A stretch of 64,000 bases of DNA from Cytophagaceae bacterium. GTDB lineage: Bacteria > Bacteroidota > Bacteroidia > Cytophagales > Spirosomataceae. The position numbers and the translations under genes are program-made. Under the pieces are notes generated by a model, which was not told the DNA's origin, ran no database searches, and saw nothing but the letters and a program-made list of their open reading frames with translations. The stretch covers positions 1-64,000 of the forward strand of contig JAIXWL010000012.1 of the NCBI GenBank assembly GCA_027491315.1, in the 5' to 3' direction. Shown here one piece after another: positions 26,309 through 36,267 of this stretch. How positions within the stretch are numbered: the first letter of the stretch is position 1; every line of letters begins with the position of its first letter.

Positions 26309-28104
26309 TTAATTTTACCCAACCATTTAGCACGTAAAGACTTTTGACCCTCGGTCAATTGATTCATCGTAGTCAGTTTAAAAGCAGCCATGCTTGATTG
26401 TCCAACTGGAACAGCAAAGGTTCTTTCTAATCCATCTCGACGAACCGTAAATAATAAGGTATCACCTATTTTTTTGTCTTTCAAAGATTTTTCAATGCTT
26501 TCAAAGGTTTCTGTATTGACTTTTAAAACTTCATCGCCCACATTTAAACCATAATCATAAGCTGTACTTCCTTTTAAAACACTTGTGATTTTACCTGCGG
26601 TTACGCTAAAACCTAAAAAAGGAATGGATTTTCCCACATTGGAGTCCGCCCAATCGTATCCAACCTCCTTAAATAATTGGGCATACTCGGGAGTTTTTGT
26701 TCCGTATACCCATTGTTCAAAAATCGTTTTTGCTGAAGTTCCAGCCACTTTTGAAAAAGCATTTTCTAATTCAGCATCCGTAAATCCTCGCTGTAATTTG
26801 ACATAATAATTTTGGTATAAATAACGGAACACATCATCTAAATTGGCCTTTCCTTGACTCTGCTTAATCACCCAAAGGTTCAAGACTGTTCCCAAAACTG
26901 ATCCTTTAGAATAATACGAAACAGTGGAATTACGGCTATTTTCATTAGGACGGTAATACTTAATCCAAGCATCCCAAGAAGCAGAGGCTGCAGATTCCAC
27001 TTTGTTTCCTGGTGTATTTTCAACCGAAGAAATCTCATCAGCCATCGATTTCAAATAAGCATCCGTAGTCGATTGCCCTGAACGTTGTAAAATTAATGCT
27101 CCATAATAGGAAGTCATTCCCTCAGATAACCATAAATTATGGGTATAATTCTCATTTTCATAATCAAAAGGCCCCAGGGCTTTAGGACGAATGCGTTTCA
27201 CATTCCATAAATGAAAATATTCATGTGATAATAAGCCAAGAATTCCGTGATATCCATTTTCCGTTTCGTAGGCAGTTCTTGAAACTTGACATGTGGTAGA
27301 GTATAAATGCTCCAAACCACCCGTGCCTCTTTGTAAATTGTGTATGATGAATAAATAATGATCACATGGATGTACACCTATAACGCGTGCCGCTTCTTCA
27401 CACATTTTCTTTACATCGGCAATAAATTTAGTCGTGTCTACTTTGGCTTGACCATAAAATGCAATCTGATGAGGAATATTCCCCACCTTAAATTGGAATA
27501 CTTGATGATTACCAATTTCGATCGGGGAATCAATCAATTCATCTAAATTCTTAGCTTCAAAAGTATTCGGAGCTGTCTGCTTCATGGCAGTAGAAATTCG
27601 TTGAAAGGATTTATGCAGGTTAATTTGAAGCCCCTGAGCTTGTTGAGCTAACTCATTCACATAAAGTAGAACAGAAGCAGGATTGATATAGCCATGCGTA
27701 TCATCTAGGAAAGAAGTACGTACAGATAACTCAAATGCGTATACGTCATAACTGATACTCACTTGCTTTTGACCCTTACTGATGGGTACACGCCAAGTAT
27801 TTTTATTGATTTTATCAACCGGAATCAATTGTCCATTTTTTAGGGTGGTCAAAGATTCCACATTGCGAGCAAATTCCCGAATCAAATAAGAACCAGGAGT
27901 CCATGCTGCCATCTTAAAATCAATATAGGATTTGTTCCAGTGGGCTTGGCTTAGATCGACAGTCGTTTTAACTTGAAAGTAATGCGTATGCGGGGATGCC
28001 ATACTGATTTCATGTCGTATAGCAGGGGAGGCACCAAAGCCTAATAGGTTGATTCCCAATAAAAGTGTGACTAATAGCCAGGAATTTCTAGTAAATTTTG
28101 TCAT
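26305..28104 (-). CDS. M61 family metallopeptidase with PDZ domain
   Basis: A 599-residue exported peptidase related to glycyl aminopeptidase. The start at 28104 gives a signal peptide (MTKFTRNSWLLVTLLLGINL); the frame extends 27 codons further without sense for export. HEYFHLWNVKRIRP is the HExxH zinc motif and WLSEGMTSYYG supplies the third ligand Glu. A PDZ domain follows (GFSVTAGKITSVLKGSTAYD and after) near residues 490-580. It probably trims peptides in the periplasm. The stop overlaps that of the small converging gene by four bases. Confidence 0.88.
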   Translation of the reverse strand: MTKFTRNSWLLVTLLLGINLLGFGASPAIRHEISMASPHTHYFQVKTTVDLSQAHWNKSYIDFKMAAWTPGSYLIREFARNVESLTTLKNGQLIPVDKINKNTWRVPISKGQKQVSISYDVYAFELSVRTSFLDDTHGYINPASVLLYVNELAQQAQGLQINLHKSFQRISTAMKQTAPNTFEAKNLDELIDSPIEIGNHQVFQFKVGNIPHQIAFYGQAKVDTTKFIADVKKMCEEAARVIGVHPCDHYLFIIHNLQRGTGGLEHLYSTTCQVSRTAYETENGYHGILGLLSHEYFHLWNVKRIRPKALGPFDYENENYTHNLWLSEGMTSYYGALILQRSGQSTTDAYLKSMADEISSVENTPGNKVESAASASWDAWIKYYRPNENSRNSTVSYYSKGSVLGTVLNLWVIKQSQGKANLDDVFRYLYQNYYVKLQRGFTDAELENAFSKVAGTSAKTIFEQWVYGTKTPEYAQLFKEVGYDWADSNVGKSIPFLGFSVTAGKITSVLKGSTAYDYGLNVGDEVLKVNTETFESIEKSLKDKKIGDTLLFTVRRDGLERTFAVPVGQSSMAAFKLTTMNQLTEGQKSLRAKWLGKIN

Positions 28105-28286
28105 GAATTTTTTAAAAATTAAACGTTGATCAGGTGTAGGGCATAAAGATAAGAAAATCGCCTTAATCAAACTAAAATTGGACATTGTATCCCCAAATTA
28201 GCCTAAATAAATTGGGAGTTCGCTACAATTATTTGGAAGAAAAATCGTATTATTGTAGTAATTGAGAATGCTGTAATCTTCTACAA

Positions 28287-31200
28287 ATGAGAAAACAAAA
28301 CCGTACACTTTGCTGGATTCCAGCTATTTTATTTTTCTTGCTTTCTTGGTCGGCAGTGGCACAACAAACCTTAAGTTTTGGGGATCAGACACTACACTTC
28401 CGACAGGCCAAAGAATATTTTGATTCAAAAAACTATGTTGCGGCCAAAGAAGAATTTTCAGCCTATCTAGCAAGTTTAGAGCCACTTAATAATGAGCAAG
28501 CGGGTCAAAAAGTCCTAGCTGAGTATTATATGACCATGTGTACCTTGTACATGAGTCAGCCTGAAGCAGAAATTGTAGCCGATCGTTTTGTAGCCAATTA
28601 TCCAGAGCATCCTCAAGCTGTTAAATTAATGCGAGGTATTGGTAGTTTCTTTTACGACAACGGTGATTATAAAAAAGCCATCAAATATTTAAGCAAGTCC
28701 TCTGAGACTAATTTAGAAGCCAAATTCAAACTGGCCGTTTCTTATTATCAATTAAAGGAGCTTAGAGAAGCATTGCCGCTATTCAATGAAATTAAAGCTG
28801 AACCGGAGGAAGAATTTGCTTTTGCTGCAGCCTATTATGCTGGGGTCATTAATTTTGGAGAAAAGCGATACGGTGAGGCCAATACAGACTTAAAAAAAGC
28901 CGAAGGTTCGAGCCGTTTTAGAAAAGATATCCCCAATTGGATAGCCATGTGCTACTTCCATGAAGGGAAATTTAATGAATTATTGAATTATGCTGAACCA
29001 ATTTTAAAACAGAAAAAGCCTGGGTATAATCTAGATGAACTTTCTCTTTTAGTGGCTGAGGTTCAGTTTAAGCTCGCATATTTTGAAAAAGCAGCCATCA
29101 GCTACAGCCTATACAAGAAACTTAATCCCACTAAAATTACTCCAGAGATTCAATACCGCTTTGGATACTCTTTGTACAAAACCAATAAATTCAACGAAGC
29201 CTCAGACGAGTTGAAAGCCTTGGCAGTCAAAAAAGATACTTTGGCTCAATATGCAGCTTTCACTTTAGGATTATCCCAATTGAAGGCTGGAAATCTAGAA
29301 GCTACTTTGCAGGCTTTTGGACAAGCTAAAGCCTTGGCATTCAATGCACAAATACAAGAAGAAGCCTATTTTAATCATGCCAAAGTATTATTAGACTTAG
29401 GTAAGGCAAGTGAAACTATTTATGCGATTCAAGAATTCAATAAAAAATACCCTAAGAGTAAGTTTTTAGAGGAATCCACTGAATTGGTAGCTGATGCCTT
29501 TATCCATTCCAACAACATTCAGGCTGCTTTGGATTATTTAAAAGGTTTGGCCAATCGCAATTCAAAATTAAATGCCGCATATCAAACCTTGACTTATAAT
29601 TTAGGTGTAAAGGCATACAATGAAAACAAATTTGATCAGGCATTGGAATTGTTTCAAACCTCCTCAGAAAATCCAGAAAGTGCTGACTTGAAATTTCAGG
29701 CCTTATTTGGGAAAGGAGAGGCTTTGTCTCAACAAAAGAAATATGAACAAGCCATTCAGGTTTATTCTCCCTTATTGATAGGTACTCCACCAGTTGCTAA
29801 GCCCAATGACTTTTTACAAAAGGTACGTATGGGATTGGCCTATGCCTATTTCAACACCAAAGATTTCAATAAAGCCAATGTTTTATTTAAGGCCTATGTT
29901 GATCGCCTGAAATTAAGTCCAGATGCTAAAAATAATCCAACCATCTTAATACGATTGGCTGATACCTATTTGGTATCTAAAAAATATGATGAAGCTTTAA
30001 CCTATTACAATCAAGCCATAGATTTGGCCAAAACAGAAAAGGATTATGCCTTGTATCAAAAAGGAGTAACCTTGACCTATTTGAACCGCGACAATGAAGC
30101 AAAAGCTAGTTTCAAACAACTAAGAACTTCATTCCCTAATTCAAAATATGTGGATGATGCTGCGTTCCAAGAAAATGTCATTTCATTTAATACCAATAAA
30201 TACAAAGAGGCCATTGTTGGTTTTAGCGATTTGATTGAGAACAATCCGAAAAGTCCATATTTTACCCAAGCCTTACTTAAACGTGCACAATCTTATGCCA
30301 ATACCAACCAGCATGAATTGTCTATCGTTGATTACAAGCGAATCATCCAGGAGTTCCCAACAGATAAAACGGCTAAAGATGCCTTGGTGGGGCTTCAAGA
30401 GGAATTAAATGAGGTAGGTAGGCCTGAGGACTTTGGTCAATTATTAGGAAATTTTCAGAAAAACAGTCCGGATGAAGCTGAAAACGTGGATTTAGAATAT
30501 CGCGCTGCCAAAGGGATATATTTAGGTGAAAAATACGATAAAGCCATTGCCCCATTGAAAGCCTTTATTGAGAAGTATCCCAATAATGAGAATTTAGTGG
30601 AAGCTACTTTTTTAATTGCCGATGCAGCTTATCGTACCAATAACAAACCAGAAGCTTTGATTTTCTACAAAAAGATGATTGAACAAAATGTTCATCCTCA
30701 AATTAATAAGGCCATTCAACGTAGCGCTGAAATGGAATTGGAAAATAAGAACTATTCTGCATCAGCCAATTGGTATCATGTGTTTAAGACAAAATACACA
30801 GGACCTAAAGACCAGATTTTAGCAAACAATGGCCTATTGACAACATTCCTAGCGGCCAATATGCTAGATTCTGCTGCTTATATAACCGATGAATTAATTC
30901 AGTCAAAAGATATCCTCGAGGAGGATAAAGCCAAATTGGCAGAAAAAATGGCAAATACTTTTGAGGCAGGGGGTGATGTAGTAAATCAAAGGAATTGGTT
31001 AGGCATAACCACCAATTTGGATAAAAATGATATAGGAGCTGCGGCCCAATTGAAACTAGCTTCGTTGTTATTCAAGGAATCTAAATTTAAAGAATCCAGT
31101 GAAATGATTTTAGATAAATTCAGAAATACTTATTCCGAAGCTTCTGACGCTATTTTGGGTAAAGCTTATATTTTATTGGCAGATAATTTCATAGCATTGA

Positions 31201-31310
31201 AAAATATACCACAAGCGAGAGCCACTTTAAAATCCATCGTAGATAACTCCAGCGATGCCGAAGTAATACAAACTGCGAAAACTAAATTAGAAAGCTTACC
31301 CTTAAAATAA
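28287..31310 (+). CDS. Large periplasmic TPR protein (1007 residues)
   Basis: The product has a signal peptide (cleavage near VAQQ, ~26) and is almost entirely helical TPR-type repeats, with many units of the form A-x-Y-x-x-G-x-x-x-x-x-x-x-x-Y-x-x-A (for example AEYYMTMCTLYMSQPEAE, YYQLKELREALPLFN, DTYLVSKKYDEALTYYNQAI). Repeats run to the C-terminus, giving a long superhelical scaffold. It is six bases upstream of an outer-membrane barrel gene and heads a co-directional block (barrel, HU-SPOR protein, TonB). It may act as periplasmic organiser for that machinery (inference). The repeat type resembles YbgF/BamD-like outer-membrane assembly TPRs. Confidence 0.8.
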   Translation: MRKQNRTLCWIPAILFFLLSWSAVAQQTLSFGDQTLHFRQAKEYFDSKNYVAAKEEFSAYLASLEPLNNEQAGQKVLAEYYMTMCTLYMSQPEAEIVADRFVANYPEHPQAVKLMRGIGSFFYDNGDYKKAIKYLSKSSETNLEAKFKLAVSYYQLKELREALPLFNEIKAEPEEEFAFAAAYYAGVINFGEKRYGEANTDLKKAEGSSRFRKDIPNWIAMCYFHEGKFNELLNYAEPILKQKKPGYNLDELSLLVAEVQFKLAYFEKAAISYSLYKKLNPTKITPEIQYRFGYSLYKTNKFNEASDELKALAVKKDTLAQYAAFTLGLSQLKAGNLEATLQAFGQAKALAFNAQIQEEAYFNHAKVLLDLGKASETIYAIQEFNKKYPKSKFLEESTELVADAFIHSNNIQAALDYLKGLANRNSKLNAAYQTLTYNLGVKAYNENKFDQALELFQTSSENPESADLKFQALFGKGEALSQQKKYEQAIQVYSPLLIGTPPVAKPNDFLQKVRMGLAYAYFNTKDFNKANVLFKAYVDRLKLSPDAKNNPTILIRLADTYLVSKKYDEALTYYNQAIDLAKTEKDYALYQKGVTLTYLNRDNEAKASFKQLRTSFPNSKYVDDAAFQENVISFNTNKYKEAIVGFSDLIENNPKSPYFTQALLKRAQSYANTNQHELSIVDYKRIIQEFPTDKTAKDALVGLQEELNEVGRPEDFGQLLGNFQKNSPDEAENVDLEYRAAKGIYLGEKYDKAIAPLKAFIEKYPNNENLVEATFLIADAAYRTNNKPEALIFYKKMIEQNVHPQINKAIQRSAEMELENKNYSASANWYHVFKTKYTGPKDQILANNGLLTTFLAANMLDSAAYITDELIQSKDILEEDKAKLAEKMANTFEAGGDVVNQRNWLGITTNLDKNDIGAAAQLKLASLLFKESKFKESSEMILDKFRNTYSEASDAILGKAYILLADNFIALKNIPQARATLKSIVDNSSDAEVIQTAKTKLESLPLK

Positions 31311-31316
31311 AATAAG

Positions 31317-33014
31317 ATGAGATTCAATCGAACAGCTAAACAAGTACTATTCACTGCTACATTCGGACTCTGCTTAGGCACATTTGAGGGTTTTGCCCAA
31401 AAAAGAGAAGGCTCTATCCAGGATGAAGCCATCGAAGTAGAAAAGACTCGAAAAATAGAATTACAGCCTCAGGTATCTCGCGGCTTTGACCCATTGGAAG
31501 AAGCTCAAGATTTACGCAAGGACCGTAAAATGAAATACGATTTAGTGGACAGGAAATGGGAGGGGACTCAATTACCCAAAATCAGTACCTCAGTAGTGGA
31601 TCCCAGAGAAGGAGATGAGTTAACCTCTTCCTACGGGCCAAAATTCAAAAATGTATTTAAAGTAGGTGCCGGAAATTATGGACATACCTTAATGAATGCC
31701 CATTTCGGATTTACTCCAAATGAAAATTCTTTCCATGGATTATATGTAAACCATGACGCCAATCGTAGAGGTCCCGTTGCAACGAGTTTTTCTGGTAGAA
31801 ACGAAAATGAGATTAAGGTATATAGTAAAACTTTTACACCTTCTTATTTATTAAATGGATCAATAGGCTATAAAAGGGTAGAAGCAAATTGGTATGGAAG
31901 ACCTGAAGAACAATTCAACAACATGGCCAATGGGACATTTGGGGTATATTATGACCGATTTAATTATGTAGGAAGCATTTCAAGTGCCAAAAAAGATGCA
32001 AAATTTGACTATATCGCCACGTCAGGTTTAACCATGATGTCTACTTCGCAAAATGAAAGAGAATGGATCTGGGATAGTAAAATTCAAACCGTATTAACCA
32101 TCAATGATAACTTGTCGGCACATTTCTCCGGGGATATGACCATGAGCGAATATGCAAGTTTGGAAAATAACCGAAGAGAATTATATCGTGTAAAGCCAAG
32201 CTTTTTCTACAAGAATGATCGGGTGTCCATACACGCAGGTATCAATGTAGTTAATGAGAAAGATAAATTGCGAAGCCTAAATACCACCAGTTTATTCCCA
32301 GTAGTTAAATTGGATTATAAAGCAGCCAATTTTATCCACTTTTTCGCAGGTCTAGGGGGAGATACTTATTTCAATACCCTAAGTCAAATGGTGGCACAAA
32401 ATCCTTGGTTGAGAAATCGAATTGATTTAAGAAACACCGCTCAAACGGCCAATGTTTTTGGTGGATTTAAAGGGTCAAATGAACGTAGTTTTGATTTTGA
32501 ATTTAAATTCATGTATTCTGAGTTCAGTAATTTGTCCTTTTTTGTCCCTAGTTCAGCTGATAGTTCAAAATATGCTATTGTTTATGCTGGTGATTTGAAA
32601 AAGGCACAAGTGATGAACTTCTCCGGTCAATTTAATTACCAATTGAATGAGCGGTTTCTATCGGTATTGAAATACGATATCAATCAGTATGAAAATTTAG
32701 GTACTTTAGAAAAAGCCTATCACCGACCAGCGATGAATATCTCTTTCACCAATTCCATTACGTTTAAAGATAAAATCATCATTTCACCCGATGTATTTTA
32801 TATGAACGGACTTTATGGTTTGAATCCTAGAACCAATACTGCAGTTGCCATGAAAGACATCATTGATTTGAATTTAAAAGTGAATTATTTAATCACTAAA
32901 AAGTTCAATGCAGCAGTGAGTGCTAATAATTTACTTGGAAAAAATTATGAAAGGTATTTATTTTACCCTTCACAAGGATTAAACTATACCGTAAGCGTAG
33001 CTTATTCATTCTAA
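31317..33014 (+). CDS. Outer-membrane beta-barrel protein (TonB-dependent receptor-like)
   Basis: A 565-residue exported protein. The signal peptide ends near GFAQ (~28), and a charged region (30-85) precedes alternating amphipathic strands rich in Tyr, Phe, Asn and Gly. The C-terminus YTVSVAYSF ends in Phe, as for BAM-inserted barrels. There is no recognisable plug domain or carboxypeptidase-like domain, so it is short for a SusC-type receptor; similar proteins are annotated as TonB-dependent receptor-like. It sits between the large TPR protein and the HU-SPOR/TonB genes with gaps of one to six bases, so the block is probably one operon. Confidence 0.75.
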   Translation: MRFNRTAKQVLFTATFGLCLGTFEGFAQKREGSIQDEAIEVEKTRKIELQPQVSRGFDPLEEAQDLRKDRKMKYDLVDRKWEGTQLPKISTSVVDPREGDELTSSYGPKFKNVFKVGAGNYGHTLMNAHFGFTPNENSFHGLYVNHDANRRGPVATSFSGRNENEIKVYSKTFTPSYLLNGSIGYKRVEANWYGRPEEQFNNMANGTFGVYYDRFNYVGSISSAKKDAKFDYIATSGLTMMSTSQNEREWIWDSKIQTVLTINDNLSAHFSGDMTMSEYASLENNRRELYRVKPSFFYKNDRVSIHAGINVVNEKDKLRSLNTTSLFPVVKLDYKAANFIHFFAGLGGDTYFNTLSQMVAQNPWLRNRIDLRNTAQTANVFGGFKGSNERSFDFEFKFMYSEFSNLSFFVPSSADSSKYAIVYAGDLKKAQVMNFSGQFNYQLNERFLSVLKYDINQYENLGTLEKAYHRPAMNISFTNSITFKDKIIISPDVFYMNGLYGLNPRTNTAVAMKDIIDLNLKVNYLITKKFNAAVSANNLLGKNYERYLFYPSQGLNYTVSVAYSF

Positions 33015-33015
33015 T

Positions 33016-34059
33016 ATGACCCTTAATAACTCCATTGTCAACTTAATTGAAACCTTACTCTATGAGCATGACTGCATCATTATTCCCAATTTTGGGGGTT
33101 TTGTGGTCAATGTTAAAGATTTTGAATTCAATGCCAAGGAGGAAATCATTTACCCTAGAAAAAGATGGATTGCCTTTAATGAGCGACTTCGTTCAGATGA
33201 TGGTATTTTGGCTACCGCTTGGGCAAAAAAGGAGGGAATCAGTCATAAAATTGCTTTTGACCAAATCAATCAATTCAGTAAATCATTGAAAGATTTGCTC
33301 ATGTCAGAACAACACATGGTTTTAAACAAGTTAGGGACATTCAGCCTAACAGCTGAATCTAAAATCGCGTTTACACCAAATCCTGATCAAAATTTCGATT
33401 TAAGTCAGTTTGGACTATTGCCCGTAGCTTTACCAAATTCGCCTAGTATTTCCAAGCCGGTTTTGATTGAAAACCCAATAGAAAAATCCATGTCTTTGCA
33501 TGAAGAGATAAGCGAAGAGGAATTGGAGGAGATTCAAGAGGAATTAGCACCTAAAAGAATAAGTACCAAAGTCTACGTGTATGCATTACTAGCCTTTATA
33601 TTGGGCGGTCTTAGTGCCTATTTTTTAACAGAACCCAATTCTCGTTATGTAAATAGTTCTTTAAGCCCCTTTAGTATTAAAATTAAAAAAGAAAAATCTG
33701 CTCCGGTTCCTACAGAAACAAAAGCCTTTGTTCCAACAGAAAAAGAGATTCCTGTTGATTCGCTTGTAGACGCTCCGTTGGAAGAACCTAAAAAAGCATT
33801 ATCAGAAGGCTCTACAAAAGACGCAACAGAGAAAGTTTATTTAGTGGCCGCGAGTTTTTTAACTCAAGCCAAAGCCGAAATAGCCATTCAAGAATTAAAG
33901 TTGAAAGGTTTTGATCAAGCTGTAATATTACCCAAAGACGAAGACGCCATCCATTTTCGTGTCAGTATTGGTACAGAAGCCAGTATGGAAGCAGGATATA
34001 AAAAGGCGGCTGAATTAAAAAGCCAAAAGAAATTAGACATTTGGGTGTTTAAACCATAA
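33016..34059 (+). CDS. HU-CCDC81 / SPOR domain membrane protein
   Basis: A 347-residue bitopic protein. Residues 1-135 match the two CCDC81-like prokaryotic HU domains (LIETLLYEHDCIIIPNFGGF is the hallmark). A Glu-rich linker leads to one TM helix (186-204) and a Lys/Pro-rich periplasmic stretch, then a SPOR domain (about 273-347, VYLVAASFLTQAKAEIAIQE). HU-like domains would be cytoplasmic and SPOR domains bind denuded peptidoglycan at division sites. The protein could therefore link the nucleoid or a cytoplasmic partner to the septal wall. It is one base after the barrel gene. Confidence 0.85.
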   Translation: MTLNNSIVNLIETLLYEHDCIIIPNFGGFVVNVKDFEFNAKEEIIYPRKRWIAFNERLRSDDGILATAWAKKEGISHKIAFDQINQFSKSLKDLLMSEQHMVLNKLGTFSLTAESKIAFTPNPDQNFDLSQFGLLPVALPNSPSISKPVLIENPIEKSMSLHEEISEEELEEIQEELAPKRISTKVYVYALLAFILGGLSAYFLTEPNSRYVNSSLSPFSIKIKKEKSAPVPTETKAFVPTEKEIPVDSLVDAPLEEPKKALSEGSTKDATEKVYLVAASFLTQAKAEIAIQELKLKGFDQAVILPKDEDAIHFRVSIGTEASMEAGYKKAAELKSQKKLDIWVFKP

Positions 34060-34063
34060 GCAT

Positions 34064-34957
34064 ATGAATAGCGTTCTCGCACAGAAAGAACTTGAGAAAA
34101 AAAATCAGTTAAAAGCATTAGTACTCACCATTTTAATCAATGGAGGGCTATTGTTACTTTTCTGGACTTTAAATATTTGGTCAGGCGATGAGGTGAAAAT
34201 GGAAATACCAGCTGGTGGTTTTGAAGTGAATTATGGTAATACGAATGAAGGGGGTGGGGATATTCAAACTCATAATCAAGCCAATGATTTACTCAACGAA
34301 GTTGAATCAAAACCTGCTGATAAAAAAGTAGAGCCGAAGAAGGAAATTGTTAAGACTACGCCTACCAAGGAGAGCCCCTTACTGAGTTCAACAGTAAAAA
34401 GTACCGTAAAAATAGCTGATAAACCAGCTGAAAAAACGCTCGTTCAACCTCCTAAGCCGGTTGTTGAGGAGCAACCTAAAATAGATGAATCCGCATTATT
34501 CAAAAAGAAATCAAGCAGTAATGGTACCCGAGGTAGCAGTGATGCTGCTGGTGGGAATTCCAATGGAAATGATAAGGGTAAAATTGGTGACAAAGGTCAA
34601 TTAGACGGAGATATTAATAATTCAGCCATTTATTCTGGACAAAAAGGAAAAGGTGGGGGCAGTGGTGGAGGAATTGGAGGTGGAAATGGAGTAGCCTTAA
34701 ATATGACAGGCTGGGCATTAGCCTCTAGACCACAAGTCAATGACGATTCGGATGAATCTGGCATCATTCGTTTTTCTTTAAAAATTGATGAGAGTGGCAA
34801 CATTATTTCCCTTAGAATCATTGAAAATACCTTATCGGCCTCGGTGGCTCAGAAATACAAAAGAGCCGTAGAAAAATTAAGCTTTAAACCAACCTCAGCT
34901 GGGGAGCGTCCTGAGGTTTCTACAGGAACCATTGTATTTAAAATCAATTCGAAATAA
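34064..34957 (+). CDS. TonB-family energy transducer
   Basis: A 297-residue protein with a short cytoplasmic start, one TM helix (about 17-36), a Lys/Pro-rich periplasmic linker with a Gly-rich hinge (GKGGGSGGGIGGGNGVA) and a TonB C-terminal-like beta domain (GIIRFSLKIDESGNIISLRI to KLSFKPTSAG). It would carry energy from an ExbB/ExbD motor to outer-membrane receptors. No exbB/exbD genes are adjacent, although such genes commonly precede this type of TonB. It is four bases after the HU-SPOR gene. Confidence 0.8.
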   Translation: MNSVLAQKELEKKNQLKALVLTILINGGLLLLFWTLNIWSGDEVKMEIPAGGFEVNYGNTNEGGGDIQTHNQANDLLNEVESKPADKKVEPKKEIVKTTPTKESPLLSSTVKSTVKIADKPAEKTLVQPPKPVVEEQPKIDESALFKKKSSSNGTRGSSDAAGGNSNGNDKGKIGDKGQLDGDINNSAIYSGQKGKGGGSGGGIGGGNGVALNMTGWALASRPQVNDDSDESGIIRFSLKIDESGNIISLRIIENTLSASVAQKYKRAVEKLSFKPTSAGERPEVSTGTIVFKINSK

Positions 34958-34974
34958 TTCTTTTTCATCATCGA

Positions 34975-36264
34975 ATGGATTATAAAGAAGTCATAGCTTT
35001 TTTATACAGCCAATTACCCGTATTTCATCGGGAAGGGAAAAAAGCTTTTAAACCTGGACTAGGGAATATACAGCAGCTTTGTGCCCGACTAGGAAATCCA
35101 CAAGATTCATTCCCATCCTTGCATATTGCTGGAACCAATGGAAAAGGGAGCTCTTCTCATTTTATGGCTTCCATTTTACAGGAGCATGGCTATCGAGTAG
35201 GTCTTTATACTTCACCTCACCTCAAATCATTTACGGAAAGGATTAAAATAAATGGACAAAATGTCGCGGAAGATTGGGTGGTTGATTTTGTAGAAAAAAA
35301 CATTCAGCTCATTCAAGATATCAAACCCTCATTTTTTGAATGGACTGTCTTGATGGCCTTTTCCTATTTTAAAGAACAACAGGTTGATTGGGCTATTATT
35401 GAAACTGGTCTTGGTGGACGATTGGATTCAACCAACATCATACAGCCTAAAGCTTGTTTTATCACCAATATCAGCTGGGATCACCAAGATATTTTGGGAG
35501 ACCGGCTTGAATTAATTGCAGCAGAAAAAGCAGGGATCATTAAACAAGGCGTTCCCATTTGTATTTCAGAAAGACAATCCTTTTCAGAAAATGTATTTCT
35601 AGAGAAGGCTAAGGAAATGAATTCCTCAATAGTTTTTGCTGAAGACCAAATTCAATGGACTGGCATTACTCATGAGCAAGATAAACTACGGCTAATTGGA
35701 AAATCTAAGCAGCAGGAGAAATTCGAAATTTTATCACCTTATGCAGGAGAATATCAAGTAAAAAACATTGCTGGTGTATTGGCCTGGTGTGAACAATTTC
35801 AATCACAACATATCATTCCTTTGGAATGGACAAAAATTATTCAAGGTATTGAAAAATCAAAAATCAATACCCAATTACACGGTCGATGGGAGCAAATTCA
35901 GAAAAATCCATGGATAGTGGCCGACACAGGACATAATGAAAGTGGAATAAGCCAATTATTAAGTCAAGTTGAGCGTCTCAATCAGGGTGATTTATGGATT
36001 ATCTTAGGAATGGTGGCGGACAAAGATATTCACAAAGTTTTGAAATTATTCCCAAAGAAAGCTCATTATATTTTCTCCCAAGCACAAAATCCAAGAGCCC
36101 TTTCAGCTGAAAATTTACAAGAAATGGCACTAGAGCACGGATTAGTGGGTATATGTGAGAAGGATGTCAATATGGCCATAGATTTGGCCAAAAATTCGAC
36201 ACAGATAAATGATTTTATATTAATTACTGGCAGTACCTATTTGGTGGCTGAAATAAATGCGTAA
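34975..36264 (+). CDS. folC: Folylpolyglutamate synthase / dihydrofolate synthase
   Basis: A 429-residue Mur-ligase-type enzyme that adds glutamate to dihydropteroate and folates. The P-loop is AGTNGKGSSS (52-61). The folate-binding TSPHL and the VDWAIIETGLGGRLDSTN segment are typical, and DTGHNESGI marks the C-terminal domain. Length is normal. It follows tonB by 17 bases and precedes trmB by three, so it may share the envelope block's transcript. folB lies elsewhere in the window (51956). Confidence 0.93.
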   Translation: MDYKEVIAFLYSQLPVFHREGKKAFKPGLGNIQQLCARLGNPQDSFPSLHIAGTNGKGSSSHFMASILQEHGYRVGLYTSPHLKSFTERIKINGQNVAEDWVVDFVEKNIQLIQDIKPSFFEWTVLMAFSYFKEQQVDWAIIETGLGGRLDSTNIIQPKACFITNISWDHQDILGDRLELIAAEKAGIIKQGVPICISERQSFSENVFLEKAKEMNSSIVFAEDQIQWTGITHEQDKLRLIGKSKQQEKFEILSPYAGEYQVKNIAGVLAWCEQFQSQHIIPLEWTKIIQGIEKSKINTQLHGRWEQIQKNPWIVADTGHNESGISQLLSQVERLNQGDLWIILGMVADKDIHKVLKLFPKKAHYIFSQAQNPRALSAENLQEMALEHGLVGICEKDVNMAIDLAKNSTQINDFILITGSTYLVAEINA

Positions 36265-36267
36265 GTT

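Noticed and set aside
28236-28255. Promoter of the large TPR gene (TTTG with TATTATTG)
   Set aside because: The spacer is only 12 bases and the -7 has a mismatch.
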